Below are positions 14,193 to 23,105 of a stretch of 26,710 bases of DNA, in pieces. Below the pieces are notes generated by a model. The model was not told the DNA's origin and made no database searches. It saw only the letters and a list, made by a program, of their open reading frames with translations. This DNA is from an uncultured Bacilli bacterium (GTDB lineage Bacteria; Bacillota_I; Bacilli_A; RF39; UBA660), in contig CAKONF010000015.1 in the NCBI GenBank assembly GCA_934097015.1, forward strand, positions 1 through 26,710, given 5' to 3'. The stretch's first letter is position 1, and the number at the start of each line of letters is the position of its first letter. The position numbers were made by a program, and so were the translations under genes.

Positions 14193-16551
14193 ATTCTACT
14201 GGTTCTAAAAATTCTAAATCTTTTATTTCTTCTAATTCTTTTATATCTCTATTTGTCATGAAACATATATCTTTGTATTTACAATGTTCACATCCTATAT
14301 TTTTTCCTAATATCATTTTTGGATTTATTTCAAAATTTGCATTTTCAATATTATTTATACATTCATTTATTTTATTATCTGTTAATTTGATTATGTTATT
14401 TATTTGTTTTTCTGTCAATACTTTTGCATATCTATCAAAACCTTTGCTGGATAGTTTCATTCCATAAATCATTTCACTTTTTTCATAAGTTGTATCAAAT
14501 ATTGATATTTTACTTTCATTTCCTATTGTATAACCTTTTAGTTTTAATGAATCTTTTTGTTGTTCTCTTAATGTAATTCCAACTTTTCTATTATATTTAG
14601 AATCGTTTAAAATTTCTTGAATATAAAATCCTATTGTTTCTATATCTTTATCATAATTTTTTGTTAAGTATAGGTATATGGGTAATTGCATAGATAATCC
14701 ATATGGTAAATAATTTAATTTTATATCTATTGAGTATGTTTTATAATCAATTATTACAACATTATTATCTTTTTTTAATATTTTATCTATATATCCTTTA
14801 AATGTAGTGTTAATAACTCCAGTTTTTTCAACAATTATATTTTTTTCATAATATGATTCATTCATGTTTCCTAAAGTATTTTGATATTCTATAGTTTTTA
14901 TTACATTTTTTAAATTATCTAATACTTTTGCTATAAAATATTTATTTTTGAAACTTTCTGGATATGGGTTATTCTTTATATAATTGTCTACTGTTTTATC
15001 AAAATCAAAATTATCAACAAACGCTTTACTTAAAACATAATGATATAAATTTCCTATATAATTTCCTAAGTTTGTTTCAAATTCATCTAATTTTAAAATA
15101 CTTGATATATAAAATTTAAAAGCACAATGATAATATGTATCCATATTTGAATAGCTCAAATTAAATTTATTATTTAAATATTTATATAAATTTTCTTTAT
15201 TAATTATCTTATATCTATTATCGTAAGTATTATAATTTATTTGATAATTAGAATATAATAAACTTGTATTTTTATTTTTGTTATTGTATTTTATTAATTC
15301 ATCTAAGTATTTTGTTAAAAATATTTTATTTAGTTCATTCGAATAATTAGTATATCCTATTTTTTTATCGATAACATTCATTTTATATTCATCAATTAAA
15401 ACACTTGGATAGAATGATTCATTTAGATGTTTTTCCTTGTAAGTAATTGTTAAGTTTTTAATATTTGATATAACTTTATAATACAAATCCTTGTTTATAT
15501 TATTCATTTCATAACTTTTTTCCATGTAATCAAATTTGATGTTATCATTTATATATTCTTCATCTTTTATTGTTATTGGAAATTTATTTAAGTTAAAACT
15601 AAGCAAAAACACATATTTATTATCATCAATAATATTATTTATAATGTTTAATTCATTAACTGCATTTTTATATTTTGTGTTTTCTAAGTTTGTTTTTTTC
15701 ATTACTTCAATGATATTATTTTTAATACTTAAATAATCTTTTGTAAAATAGAATTTATTAAGAATATTTATTATTTTTTTTAGTATGTCTTTATTCTTTC
15801 TGTTATTCATATCAAATTTTATTTTTATGGAATCTATTAATTCTTCTATATTATTTGATAAATTGTTTATAAAATATTTCCCTATATTAGTTTGATATAC
15901 GTTGTTGGTGTCTTTTATATTTATTGGAATATTATACATTTTAAATATTCTTTTTATTACTTTATAATAATTTGAATCTATGTTTGATATAAATATATTG
16001 TTAATATCTATGTTATTGTTTAATAATTTACTTATTTCTTCTGCAACAAATATAACTTCTTCTTCTAATGTATTAAATTTATATACATTATGATTGTAAT
16101 TAGAATATTCTTTGTTAATAACTTTTATGCTTTCAACATTTTTTAATATATGATATTGATATTTTGTAATATAATCATATCCATATACTATTATTTCTTT
16201 ATTGTTTATTAATTTTTTAAATAAACTATCTTTTATTAAATATTTGTCTATATTATTTTTTATGTTAAAAAGATTGTGTAATTTATAATTATTACTATCT
16301 TCTTCAACGTATTTAATATTATTTAAATAAAGATTTGCTATAGAATAATTTATATTATAACTAAGCATAGTTTGGTGAATTGTTTCTTCATTAAAATCTA
16401 TTGTTAATTTTTTTATAAATTCTTCTAGGTTGAATATTTTTATATTTATTTTTGTATCTAATTCTCTTATTTTTTTTAATACTTCTTCTTTTATATTATC
16501 TGGAATAATTAAAATTATATTGTCTTTTATATTATTTATTAGTTCATTCAT
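14191..16551 (-). CDS. addB: AddB (RexB-like) subunit of the AddAB helicase-nuclease, shortened
   Basis: A 786-residue subunit of the enzyme that resects double-strand DNA ends for RecA. The C-terminal PD-(D/E)XK nuclease is complete: GNYIGNLYHYVLSKAF, then GYIDKILKK and VIIDYKTYS, and the four Fe-S cysteines, one in YYHCAFKFY and three in CEHCKYKDIC (C-x2-C-x5-C), the AddB pattern. The N-terminal helicase-like half has no Walker A, and the protein is much shorter than B. subtilis AddB (about 1,166). The better start is the ATG at 16551, whose GGTGAT site overlaps an in-frame GTG at 16563. addA is on the other strand across about 900 bp of decayed genes, not downstream as usual. Identity well supported. 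Confidence 0.88.
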   Translation of the reverse strand: MNELINNIKDNIILIIPDNIKEEVLKKIRELDTKINIKIFNLEEFIKKLTIDFNEETIHQTMLSYNINYSIANLYLNNIKYVEEDSNNYKLHNLFNIKNNIDKYLIKDSLFKKLINNKEIIVYGYDYITKYQYHILKNVESIKVINKEYSNYNHNVYKFNTLEEEVIFVAEEISKLLNNNIDINNIFISNIDSNYYKVIKRIFKMYNIPINIKDTNNVYQTNIGKYFINNLSNNIEELIDSIKIKFDMNNRKNKDILKKIINILNKFYFTKDYLSIKNNIIEVMKKTNLENTKYKNAVNELNIINNIIDDNKYVFLLSFNLNKFPITIKDEEYINDNIKFDYMEKSYEMNNINKDLYYKVISNIKNLTITYKEKHLNESFYPSVLIDEYKMNVIDKKIGYTNYSNELNKIFLTKYLDELIKYNNKNKNTSLLYSNYQINYNTYDNRYKIINKENLYKYLNNKFNLSYSNMDTYYHCAFKFYISSILKLDEFETNLGNYIGNLYHYVLSKAFVDNFDFDKTVDNYIKNNPYPESFKNKYFIAKVLDNLKNVIKTIEYQNTLGNMNESYYEKNIIVEKTGVINTTFKGYIDKILKKDNNVVIIDYKTYSIDIKLNYLPYGLSMQLPIYLYLTKNYDKDIETIGFYIQEILNDSKYNRKVGITLREQQKDSLKLKGYTIGNESKISIFDTTYEKSEMIYGMKLSSKGFDRYAKVLTEKQINNIIKLTDNKINECINNIENANFEINPKMILGKNIGCEHCKYKDICFMTNRDIKELEEIKDLEFLEPVE

Positions 16552-16570
16552 ACTAATCACCACTATATTT

Positions 16571-16599
16571 ATTTTATCAAATAAATAGATTATTGTCTT
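16571..16599 (-). promoter_or_regulatory. Promoter of addB
   Basis: On the minus strand: -35 AAGACA (16594-16599), a 17-base spacer, and an extended -10 TGATAAAAT with the hexamer at 16571-16576. Same extended -10 as the promoter at 4820. Confidence 0.65.
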
Positions 16600-16836
16600 T
16601 TATTTATATAATAAATTTAATTTTAATATTAAATTTGATAATATTTCATTATCATTTAATTTGTTGATAGCAACACACTTTTTTCCTAAATCTTTAAAAC
16701 TTGACCCTGAATGATATAATATTTTTCTATCTATTATTATAAATCTATCATGGAATGTATCATTTTTTATTATTTTTACATTGTTATATTGTTTATTATA
16801 TTTTTTTATTGATGTAGTAAAGTATGAAAGAACCAA
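16600..16836 (-). pseudogene. 3' fragment of a possible PLD-like domain gene
   Basis: An open frame of 78 codons without a proper start (TTG, no ribosome site). Only the last 65 or so residues look like protein: KYNKQYNNVKII, then TFHDRFIIIDRKILYHSG and FKDLGKKCVAINKL. The HDRxxxxD block followed by a YHxGxSxKDLGKK block resembles the C-terminal phospholipase-D-like part of some phage- or defence-associated proteins (for example those with ORF6N-type heads); I give that family only tentatively. The frame joins the remains of an ABC transporter near a run of seven A at 16801-16807, so a deletion has fused the two. Probably inert. Confidence 0.55.
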
Positions 16837-17396
16837 TTATAAAATAAAATCCTATGTAAATATTAATACTAAAAACAATAATATATACACCAATATTAAT
16901 AATAATAGAATTTAGATTGTTGATCATTTGACTAAATATATAACTGTATGTTACCAAATCGGTTGTAAATCTGCTTAAAAATAGTCCACTTCCCATCTTA
17001 TCAAAAAGAATTGTTTTTGTATTTAGTATACTTTTGCAATAATTATATTTTTTTTTTAACAGCTCTTCCCTGAAAATTATAAAATATTTTGTTATTTAAG
17101 TAAGTAAAAAAACTTGTAATTATATTTGTTATGAAAAGTAGTATAGAAACATATAAAACTATTTTTAGATTATTTGATGTAATGTCTTCAATAATCTTTG
17201 CTGTAAATAAAGGACTTATCGTTCCTAAAACTCCTATTATAAAGGTCAATATTATAAATATTATTAAATTCTTTTTATAAGGTTTGAAATATTTCCAAAC
17301 GCTTTTTAAATTATATTTAGTTTCTTTCATATCAATTTCTTCTAAATATAATTTATCAAAGATTATTATATTTGTAAATTCTTTTGCTTTATACAT
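16796..17396 (-). pseudogene. Decayed ABC transporter, 5' part only, frameshifted
   Basis: Two frames together give the first transmembrane domain of an exporter-type ABC half-transporter. The first (17043-17396) has KYNLKSVWKYFKPYKKNL, then LFTAKIIEDI and FYNFQGRAVKKK. The second (16796-16996, extendable back to the break) has ILFDKMGSGLFLSRFTTDLV and IFSQMINNLNSIII, the usual continuation (F-D ... G-x-L-x-S-R-x-x-x-D). The break is at ten A on the minus strand (17048-17057); nine would restore the frame. Everything after the third helix, including the ATPase domain, is gone and replaced by the PLD-like fragment. The likely original start is the ATG at 17330. Slippage on A10 cannot rescue it because the ATPase is missing. 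Confidence 0.75.
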
Positions 17397-17415
17397 AATA
17401 AAATGTTTTTAATTC

Positions 17416-17444
17416 TTTAAGCGTAGCATTATGCATGATATAAT
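17416..17444 (+). promoter_or_regulatory. Promoter of addA
   Basis: Weak -35 TTTAAG (17416-17421), a 17-base spacer, and an extended consensus -10 TGATATAAT with hexamer TATAAT (17439-17444). AGGTGAT follows at 17452-17458. Confidence 0.6.
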
Positions 17445-17462
17445 AAATTGTAGGTGATAAGT

Positions 17463-20400
17463 ATGCCAAGATGGACAATAGAACAAGAAACTGCAATTAA
17501 TGAATGTGGTCAAAATATAATTGTTTCTGCTGGAGCAGGTAGTGGTAAAACAGCAGTATTAACAGAAAGAGTTATTAGAAAATTAAAAAGTGGTGTTAGT
17601 ATAAAAAATATGTTAATTCTAACTTTTACTAATAATGCAGCTCATGAAATGAAAGATAGAATACGTAGATCTATAAAAAAAGAAGCAGAAAATGACTTGA
17701 ATTTAAAAAAAGAATTAGATTACATAGATAATGCTTATATTACTACATTTGATTCATTTGCACTTTCAATAGTAAAAAAATACCATTATTTAATTGATAT
17801 AGGTAATGACATAAGTATTATAGATTCTAGTATAATAGATTTAAAAAAAGAAGAAATACTAGAAGATATATTTGAAGAAAACTATAAAAATAATAATGCT
17901 TTATTTTTAAAATTAGTTGATTTATTATGTGTAAAAGATGATAAAAAGTTAAAAGAATTAATACTTAATATAAATAGTAAAATAGATTTGTTAGAAAATA
18001 AAAATGAATATTTAAATAACTATATAGAGAATTATTACAATGATAATTTTATTAATAGTATTATAACTGATTATACTAATTTATTGTTAGAGAAAATAAA
18101 TACTATAAAAAAATTGTTGATAAGTTTATCTAGTGAAGTTGATGGAAAATATATTGATAAATACTATTTAGAGTTAGATAACTTATTAAAATCTACAGAT
18201 TATGATTCTATAAGAATCAATTCAAATGATATTAAATTAAGTCCATTAAGAAATGCTACTGAACTTGGTAAAAGCATAAAGAAAGAAATAAATGAGATAA
18301 TTAAAGATATAAATAACATGTGTTATTATACACTAGATGATATTAAAAATAATCTTATTAATACTAAAGATTATGTTAGTGCAATAATAAATATAATTAA
18401 AGAATTAGATATTAAGATAAATAAATATAAAAGAAGTATTAATAAATATGAATTTAACGATATAAGTATTATGGCTATTAATATAGTAAAGAATAATAAA
18501 GAAGTTAGAGATGAACTTATAAATAGTTTTAATGAAATATGTGTTGATGAATACCAAGATACTAGTGATTTACAAGAAAGCTTTATAAATTTAATAAGTA
18601 ATAATAATGTATATATGGTTGGAGATATTAAACAAAGTATATATAGATTTAGAAATGCTAATCCATTGTTATTTAAAAATAAATATGATAGATATATGGC
18701 GCATGATGGTGGTATGAAAATAGATTTAGTTAAAAACTTTAGAAGTAGATTTGAAGTATTAGATGACATCAATATTATGTTTAATTTAATTATGGATAAC
18801 TATATTGGTGGTGCAGAATACAGTGAAAGTCATAATATGGTATTTGGTAATACTACATATATTGAAGAAGGAAAGACTAATCAAAATAATAATTTAGAAA
18901 TATATAATTATGTATATGATAAAGAATTAGGATATAAAAAAGAAGAGATAGAAGCTTTTGTTATTGCAAAAGATATAAAAGATAAAATAAATAATAAATA
19001 CCAAATATTTGATAAAGATGAAAAAATATTAAGAGATATTGAATATAAAGACTTTGTTATATTGATGGATAGAACTACTAATTTTGATTTATATAAAAAG
19101 ATATTTGAATATGTTGGTATACCTACTACTTTATATAAAGATGAAAATATAGTAATTGAGAATGAACTTTATTTAATAAAAAATTTAATTAATTTAATTG
19201 TTAAAATGAATAATAAGGAATATGATACTAGTTTTAAGTATAGTTTTGTATCAGTTGCAAGAAGTTATTTAAGTGATTTTAATGATGATGATATATTTAA
19301 TATATTTTTAAATAATAAATTTATGGATAATGAAATATTTATAAAATGTAATGAAATTGTTAAAAGTATTGATAGTATGAGTAATCAAGAAATACTTGAA
19401 AATATTGTTGATAAGTTTGATGTTATTAACAAATTTATTAGTGTTGGTAATATAGATAATAAAACTATGATAATAGATTATTTATATAAAACTTTTGGAG
19501 ATTTAGATAGTATTGGATATGGTATAGAAGATGTTAGTGATTACTTGGATAATATTATTAGTAAAGATAAACAAATTAAAATAAATATGACAGATACTAG
19601 TGGAAATACTGTTAAAATAATGACAATACATAAATCTAAAGGATTGGAGTATCATATATGTTATTTTAGTGGATTTGATAAACCTTTTAATTTAAGTGAG
19701 TTAAAGGATAAAATACTCTATGATAATAAGTATGGTATTATTACTCCTATAAATAATGAGGGATTAGATGATGTTATTACTAAATACATTGTTAAAGATA
19801 ATTATATAAAAGAAGATATTAGTGAAAGGATTAGACTTTTATATGTTGCAGTTACTCGTGCTAAGGAAAAAATGATTATAGTTGGTAATTTTAATACCGA
19901 AGATAGTTTCGGTGTAGAGGGAAATGGTGTAATAGATAATAGAATAAGAAGTAAATATAAGAGTTTTAAAGATATAATTATTTCTATTCGTTCTAGAATA
20001 TCTAATTATTTTTTTGATGTTGACTTGAATACAATTAATTTAACACATGAATATAATAATGTTAAAACATATAATATTAGTGATAATGTTGAAATTATAG
20101 AAGATAAAATTAATATAAAAGAAATTAATGTGGAAAAAGAAGAAGTTATTAACAAACATTTTAGTAAAGAAAATCTTAGTATTATTGATAATATAACTAA
20201 AAATAATATAGAGTTAGGAACATATTTGCATGAATTATTTGAAAGTATTGATTTAAAAAATCCAGATTATAGTGATTTAAATGAAAGTGATTTTAATTAT
20301 GTAAATAAATTGTTAAGTAATGATATTATGAAAAATGTTAATAATGCTAAAATATATAAAGAATATGAATTTATATATGAAGAAAGCAATGAAAAATATC

Positions 20401-20597
20401 ATGGTATTATAGATTTAATGTTGGAATATGATGATTATATTGATATTATAGATTATAAATTAATGAATACGACTAGTCCAGAATATATTGACCAATTAAA
20501 TGGTTATAAAAATTATATAGAAAATAGTTTTGGTAAGAAAGTTAATTTATATTTATATAGTATTATTAATAATGAATTTGTTGAGTTGTATATTTAA
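17463..20597 (+). CDS. addA: AddA helicase-nuclease subunit (ATP-dependent deoxyribonuclease)
   Basis: A 1,044-residue UvrD-like SF1A helicase fused to a RecB-type nuclease, partner of AddB in end resection and recombination. Walker A is AGAGSGKT (23-30). VDEYQDTSDLQESF near 361-374 is Walker B, then GDIKQSIYRFRNANP (motif III) and KNFRSR. TIHKSKGLE lies near 720, LLYVAVTRAKEKM near 798. The C-terminal nuclease (about 915-1044) has LGTYLHELFE, GIIDLMLEY and IDIIDYK near 993, so the catalytic D and D-x-K are intact. It is shorter than B. subtilis AddA (about 1,232). The chosen ATG at 17463 follows AGGTGAT by four bases; the in-frame GTG at 17454 is part of that ribosome site. A 13-bp hairpin terminates it. 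Confidence 0.95.
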   Translation: MPRWTIEQETAINECGQNIIVSAGAGSGKTAVLTERVIRKLKSGVSIKNMLILTFTNNAAHEMKDRIRRSIKKEAENDLNLKKELDYIDNAYITTFDSFALSIVKKYHYLIDIGNDISIIDSSIIDLKKEEILEDIFEENYKNNNALFLKLVDLLCVKDDKKLKELILNINSKIDLLENKNEYLNNYIENYYNDNFINSIITDYTNLLLEKINTIKKLLISLSSEVDGKYIDKYYLELDNLLKSTDYDSIRINSNDIKLSPLRNATELGKSIKKEINEIIKDINNMCYYTLDDIKNNLINTKDYVSAIINIIKELDIKINKYKRSINKYEFNDISIMAINIVKNNKEVRDELINSFNEICVDEYQDTSDLQESFINLISNNNVYMVGDIKQSIYRFRNANPLLFKNKYDRYMAHDGGMKIDLVKNFRSRFEVLDDINIMFNLIMDNYIGGAEYSESHNMVFGNTTYIEEGKTNQNNNLEIYNYVYDKELGYKKEEIEAFVIAKDIKDKINNKYQIFDKDEKILRDIEYKDFVILMDRTTNFDLYKKIFEYVGIPTTLYKDENIVIENELYLIKNLINLIVKMNNKEYDTSFKYSFVSVARSYLSDFNDDDIFNIFLNNKFMDNEIFIKCNEIVKSIDSMSNQEILENIVDKFDVINKFISVGNIDNKTMIIDYLYKTFGDLDSIGYGIEDVSDYLDNIISKDKQIKINMTDTSGNTVKIMTIHKSKGLEYHICYFSGFDKPFNLSELKDKILYDNKYGIITPINNEGLDDVITKYIVKDNYIKEDISERIRLLYVAVTRAKEKMIIVGNFNTEDSFGVEGNGVIDNRIRSKYKSFKDIIISIRSRISNYFFDVDLNTINLTHEYNNVKTYNISDNVEIIEDKINIKEINVEKEEVINKHFSKENLSIIDNITKNNIELGTYLHELFESIDLKNPDYSDLNESDFNYVNKLLSNDIMKNVNNAKIYKEYEFIYEESNEKYHGIIDLMLEYDDYIDIIDYKLMNTTSPEYIDQLNGYKNYIENSFGKKVNLYLYSIINNEFVELYI

Positions 20598-20609
20598 TAA
20601 TATAGTAGA

Positions 20610-20648
20610 AAAAAAGTAAAGATTATAAAATTATTTCTTTACTTTTTT
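20610..20648. terminator. Strong, probably two-way terminator between addA and the 20647 gene
   Basis: AAAAAAGTAAAGA (20610-20622) pairs over 13 bases with TCTTTACTTTTTT (20636-20648), around a 13-base AT loop. It overlaps the stop of the minus-strand gene. Confidence 0.8.
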
Positions 20649-21492
20649 AGTTGCTTAATTCAGTACTATACCAGTAATAATTATTATTTTCATTTAATTT
20701 AAATGTATGTTTATATGTATTAAAATCGTTAATGTTTTCTTCTATATATTTAATAGCATCATCTTTATTAGTATATGGATCTTCTTTCATGATATCATTT
20801 TTATTCGTAGTTTTTAAAATAGATATTTCTCCTTGTAAATCAACTATAAATCCAGCTTTTTCATATACAACTAAATCTTCATTATTAAATTCATAGTTTA
20901 AAATTTTATTGATTTTATTTATTGGAGATGCCCCTGAATTCATAAACGCTACATAATATTTTTCATTTTGTTCAACAATTCCACCTGAAATTTTAAATGT
21001 TTTAGTATCTATAGTATTAATATTATACATTTTTTTCATTTCTGAAATTAAATCAGATTCTAATACATATTTATCAGCTCTACATTTATTAGTACTTCCA
21101 CACATATTTGATGTAATTTCTTCTTCTGTACTAGTTTCTTTTACAATGTTGTACGCATGTGCTAATAATAATTTTGAATTTAAACTATTTATATTTTCCA
21201 ATTTCCCTTCGTATGCATCTTCATCATAATCATAGTATTCATTATAATTATCAATTAAATCTGTTTCAGGTTTTACTGGTACATAGCTTAAATATTCTTC
21301 TATTTCTTTGTCAGATAATTTATTACTTTCAGTTGTAGTTGTACTAGGTGTTGTTATTGAATTTAAATTTTTCACTTTTTTATCGCTTTCTAACTTTTCA
21401 TAAATAATATATCCTATAAGACTTAATATAACCACAATAAGTAAGATTATTACAACAACTATAGCTTTATTTATTTTTTTAGTTTCTTCCAT
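20647..21492 (-). CDS. Single-pass membrane protein of unknown function
   Basis: A 281-residue protein I do not recognise. A membrane helix (about 9-30) comes first, then a short Thr/Ser linker (46-56, TTPSTTTTES), then an acidic domain of about 215 residues predicted outside. The domain holds LLAHAYNIVKE, a pair of cysteines in SNMCGSTNKC that could form a disulfide, and late strands such as KAGFIVDLQGEISIL and NYYWYSTELSN. The Thr linker matches the style of the VanY-like protein, pointing to an exported role. The ATG is preceded by GGAAGGTG. It stands alone, convergent with addA and divergent from the small helicase. No lipobox. Confidence 0.7.
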   Translation of the reverse strand: MEETKKINKAIVVVIILLIVVILSLIGYIIYEKLESDKKVKNLNSITTPSTTTTESNKLSDKEIEEYLSYVPVKPETDLIDNYNEYYDYDEDAYEGKLENINSLNSKLLLAHAYNIVKETSTEEEITSNMCGSTNKCRADKYVLESDLISEMKKMYNINTIDTKTFKISGGIVEQNEKYYVAFMNSGASPINKINKILNYEFNNEDLVVYEKAGFIVDLQGEISILKTTNKNDIMKEDPYTNKDDAIKYIEENINDFNTYKHTFKLNENNNYYWYSTELSN

Positions 21493-21547
21493 AATTACAC
21501 CTTCCTATTATAAATATAACATATATAGTTAATAATCTATCACTAAT

Positions 21548-21567
21548 TTTTACATAAAAGTGTAAAA
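21548..21567. repeat. Short inverted repeat between divergent genes
   Basis: TTTTACA (21548-21554), six bases, TGTAAAA (21561-21567); another TTTACA follows at 21569-21574. It lies in the 137-base gap between the membrane-protein gene and the helicase gene, where both promoters must be. It could be an operator, but I see no clear promoter hexamers next to it. Confidence 0.35.
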
Positions 21568-21629
21568 CTTTACAATAAAAAAAAGGAAATGCAAATTTTT
21601 TCATAATAATATAAGTAGGAGGGTTTTTA

Positions 21630-23057
21630 ATGGAAGAAAATAATTTGTTTTATATAGATGGATATAGTTTAGATAAATATCAAGTAGAATGTGTTAAATG
21701 TGATAAAAATTTGTTAGTTGTAGCAGGTGCTGGATGTGGGAAAACAAGTACTATTTTAGGTAAGGCAAAATATTTAATTTATAATGATGTCAAAGAAAGT
21801 GAAATACTTTGTATTAGCTTAACTAATGAAGCAACTAATGGATTAAAAAATAAATTATGTAAAATAGGATTAAATGTAGATTGTTATACATTTCATAAGT
21901 TAGGTTTAAATATAATTAATAAATATTATAATAAAGTAAATATATATGATAATAATTATTTAGAATATATAGTAAATGAGTATTTTTTAAGTGTTGTAAA
22001 ATATAGTTATAGAAAATATTTAATTATGTTATTATTTAAAAAAAATAAATATGATGAAATTGTTAATAGTAAAGAATTTATGTTGTATAAAAAAAATATA
22101 TTGACTTTTATTAATTTAGTTAAAAATAAAGGATATGATATTAATTTTATATATGATTTATATAAGAAGAGTATTTATAAAATTACATTTAAATTTATTT
22201 TAGAAATATATAAAATTTATGAAAATGAACTTAATAGTTCTAATAGTATTGATTTAAATGATATGATTATAAAATCTAGAGAGTTAGTTGATAAGTATAA
22301 GATTAAATTAAAATATAAATATATAATAATAGATGAGTTTCAAGATAGTAGTAAAATTAGATTGAATTTAATAAGAAGTATTATGAAATATAATAATGCT
22401 AAAATAATGTGTGTTGGTGATGATTATCAAAGTATTTATAGATTTGCTGGAAGTGATATTGAATTATTTTTAAATTTTAAAAAATATTTTGATGATAGTG
22501 AAATTATGTATTTAAAGAATACTTATAGGAATAGTAAAGAATTGTTGTATATTTCTAATAATTTTATTTGTAAAAACAGGTATCAATTTAAGAAAGAATT
22601 GTTTAGTAATAAGAGTAATAATAAACCTATAAAAATATATTTTTGCAGTAATAAAATAAAGGGTTTAAAAAATTTAGTTAGATTATGTAAAGAAAATTAT
22701 ATGATAATTGGCAGAAATAATGTTGATATAAAATATTATGTGGAAAAAGGTATAGATATTAACAGTGCAAATTATTTTACAGTTCATAAATCTAAAGGAC
22801 TTGAAAGTGATAATATTATTTTAATTAATTTAAGTGATAATGTTATGGGATTTCCTAATAAAATAAAGAATAATAAAATAATTAATTATTTGTTCGATAA
22901 AGAATTATATAAGTATGATGAGGAAAGAAGATTATTTTATGTTGCGATAACTAGAACTAAGAATAATGTTTATATGTTGGTAGATAAAAATAATATGTCT
23001 ATTTTTGTTAAGGAATTATTAGATGATTATAAAAATTTTATTGAGATAATTAAATAG
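21630..23057 (+). CDS. Compact UvrD/HelD-type SF1 DNA helicase
   Basis: A 475-residue ATP-dependent 3'-5' type helicase. Order of motifs: a Q-motif-like LDKYQVECV (14-22), Walker A AGAGCGKT (32-39), SLTNEATNGLKNKL (Ia), TFHKLG, Walker B IIIDEFQDSSK near 232-242, VGDDYQSIYRFAGSD (III), NTYRNSKELL (IV), TVHKSKGLESDNIILINL (V) and ERRLFYVAITRTKNNVYML (VI). All core helicase motifs are present, but it is some 200-250 residues shorter than PcrA/UvrD, mainly in the 1B/2B insertions, and closer in layout to helicase IV (HelD). No nuclease domain. The ATG follows GGAGGG. The second deacetylase lies 48 bases downstream. The DNA substrate is unknown. Confidence 0.88.
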   Translation: MEENNLFYIDGYSLDKYQVECVKCDKNLLVVAGAGCGKTSTILGKAKYLIYNDVKESEILCISLTNEATNGLKNKLCKIGLNVDCYTFHKLGLNIINKYYNKVNIYDNNYLEYIVNEYFLSVVKYSYRKYLIMLLFKKNKYDEIVNSKEFMLYKKNILTFINLVKNKGYDINFIYDLYKKSIYKITFKFILEIYKIYENELNSSNSIDLNDMIIKSRELVDKYKIKLKYKYIIIDEFQDSSKIRLNLIRSIMKYNNAKIMCVGDDYQSIYRFAGSDIELFLNFKKYFDDSEIMYLKNTYRNSKELLYISNNFICKNRYQFKKELFSNKSNNKPIKIYFCSNKIKGLKNLVRLCKENYMIIGRNNVDIKYYVEKGIDINSANYFTVHKSKGLESDNIILINLSDNVMGFPNKIKNNKIINYLFDKELYKYDEERRLFYVAITRTKNNVYMLVDKNNMSIFVKELLDDYKNFIEIIK

Positions 23058-23105
23058 TAGATTTTATTAAAGTATAGTAGTATATTATTGATAGGTGATG
23101 AGTTT

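Noticed and set aside
14191..16551. Cas4- or RecB-like single nuclease rather than AddB
   Set aside because: The spacing of the four cysteines around the nuclease core, the length, and addA nearby all fit AddB; no cas genes or repeats are present.
17048..17057. Programmed slippage on A10 making a full transporter
   Set aside because: Even with the frame restored, the protein ends after the third membrane helix and lacks the ATPase domain.
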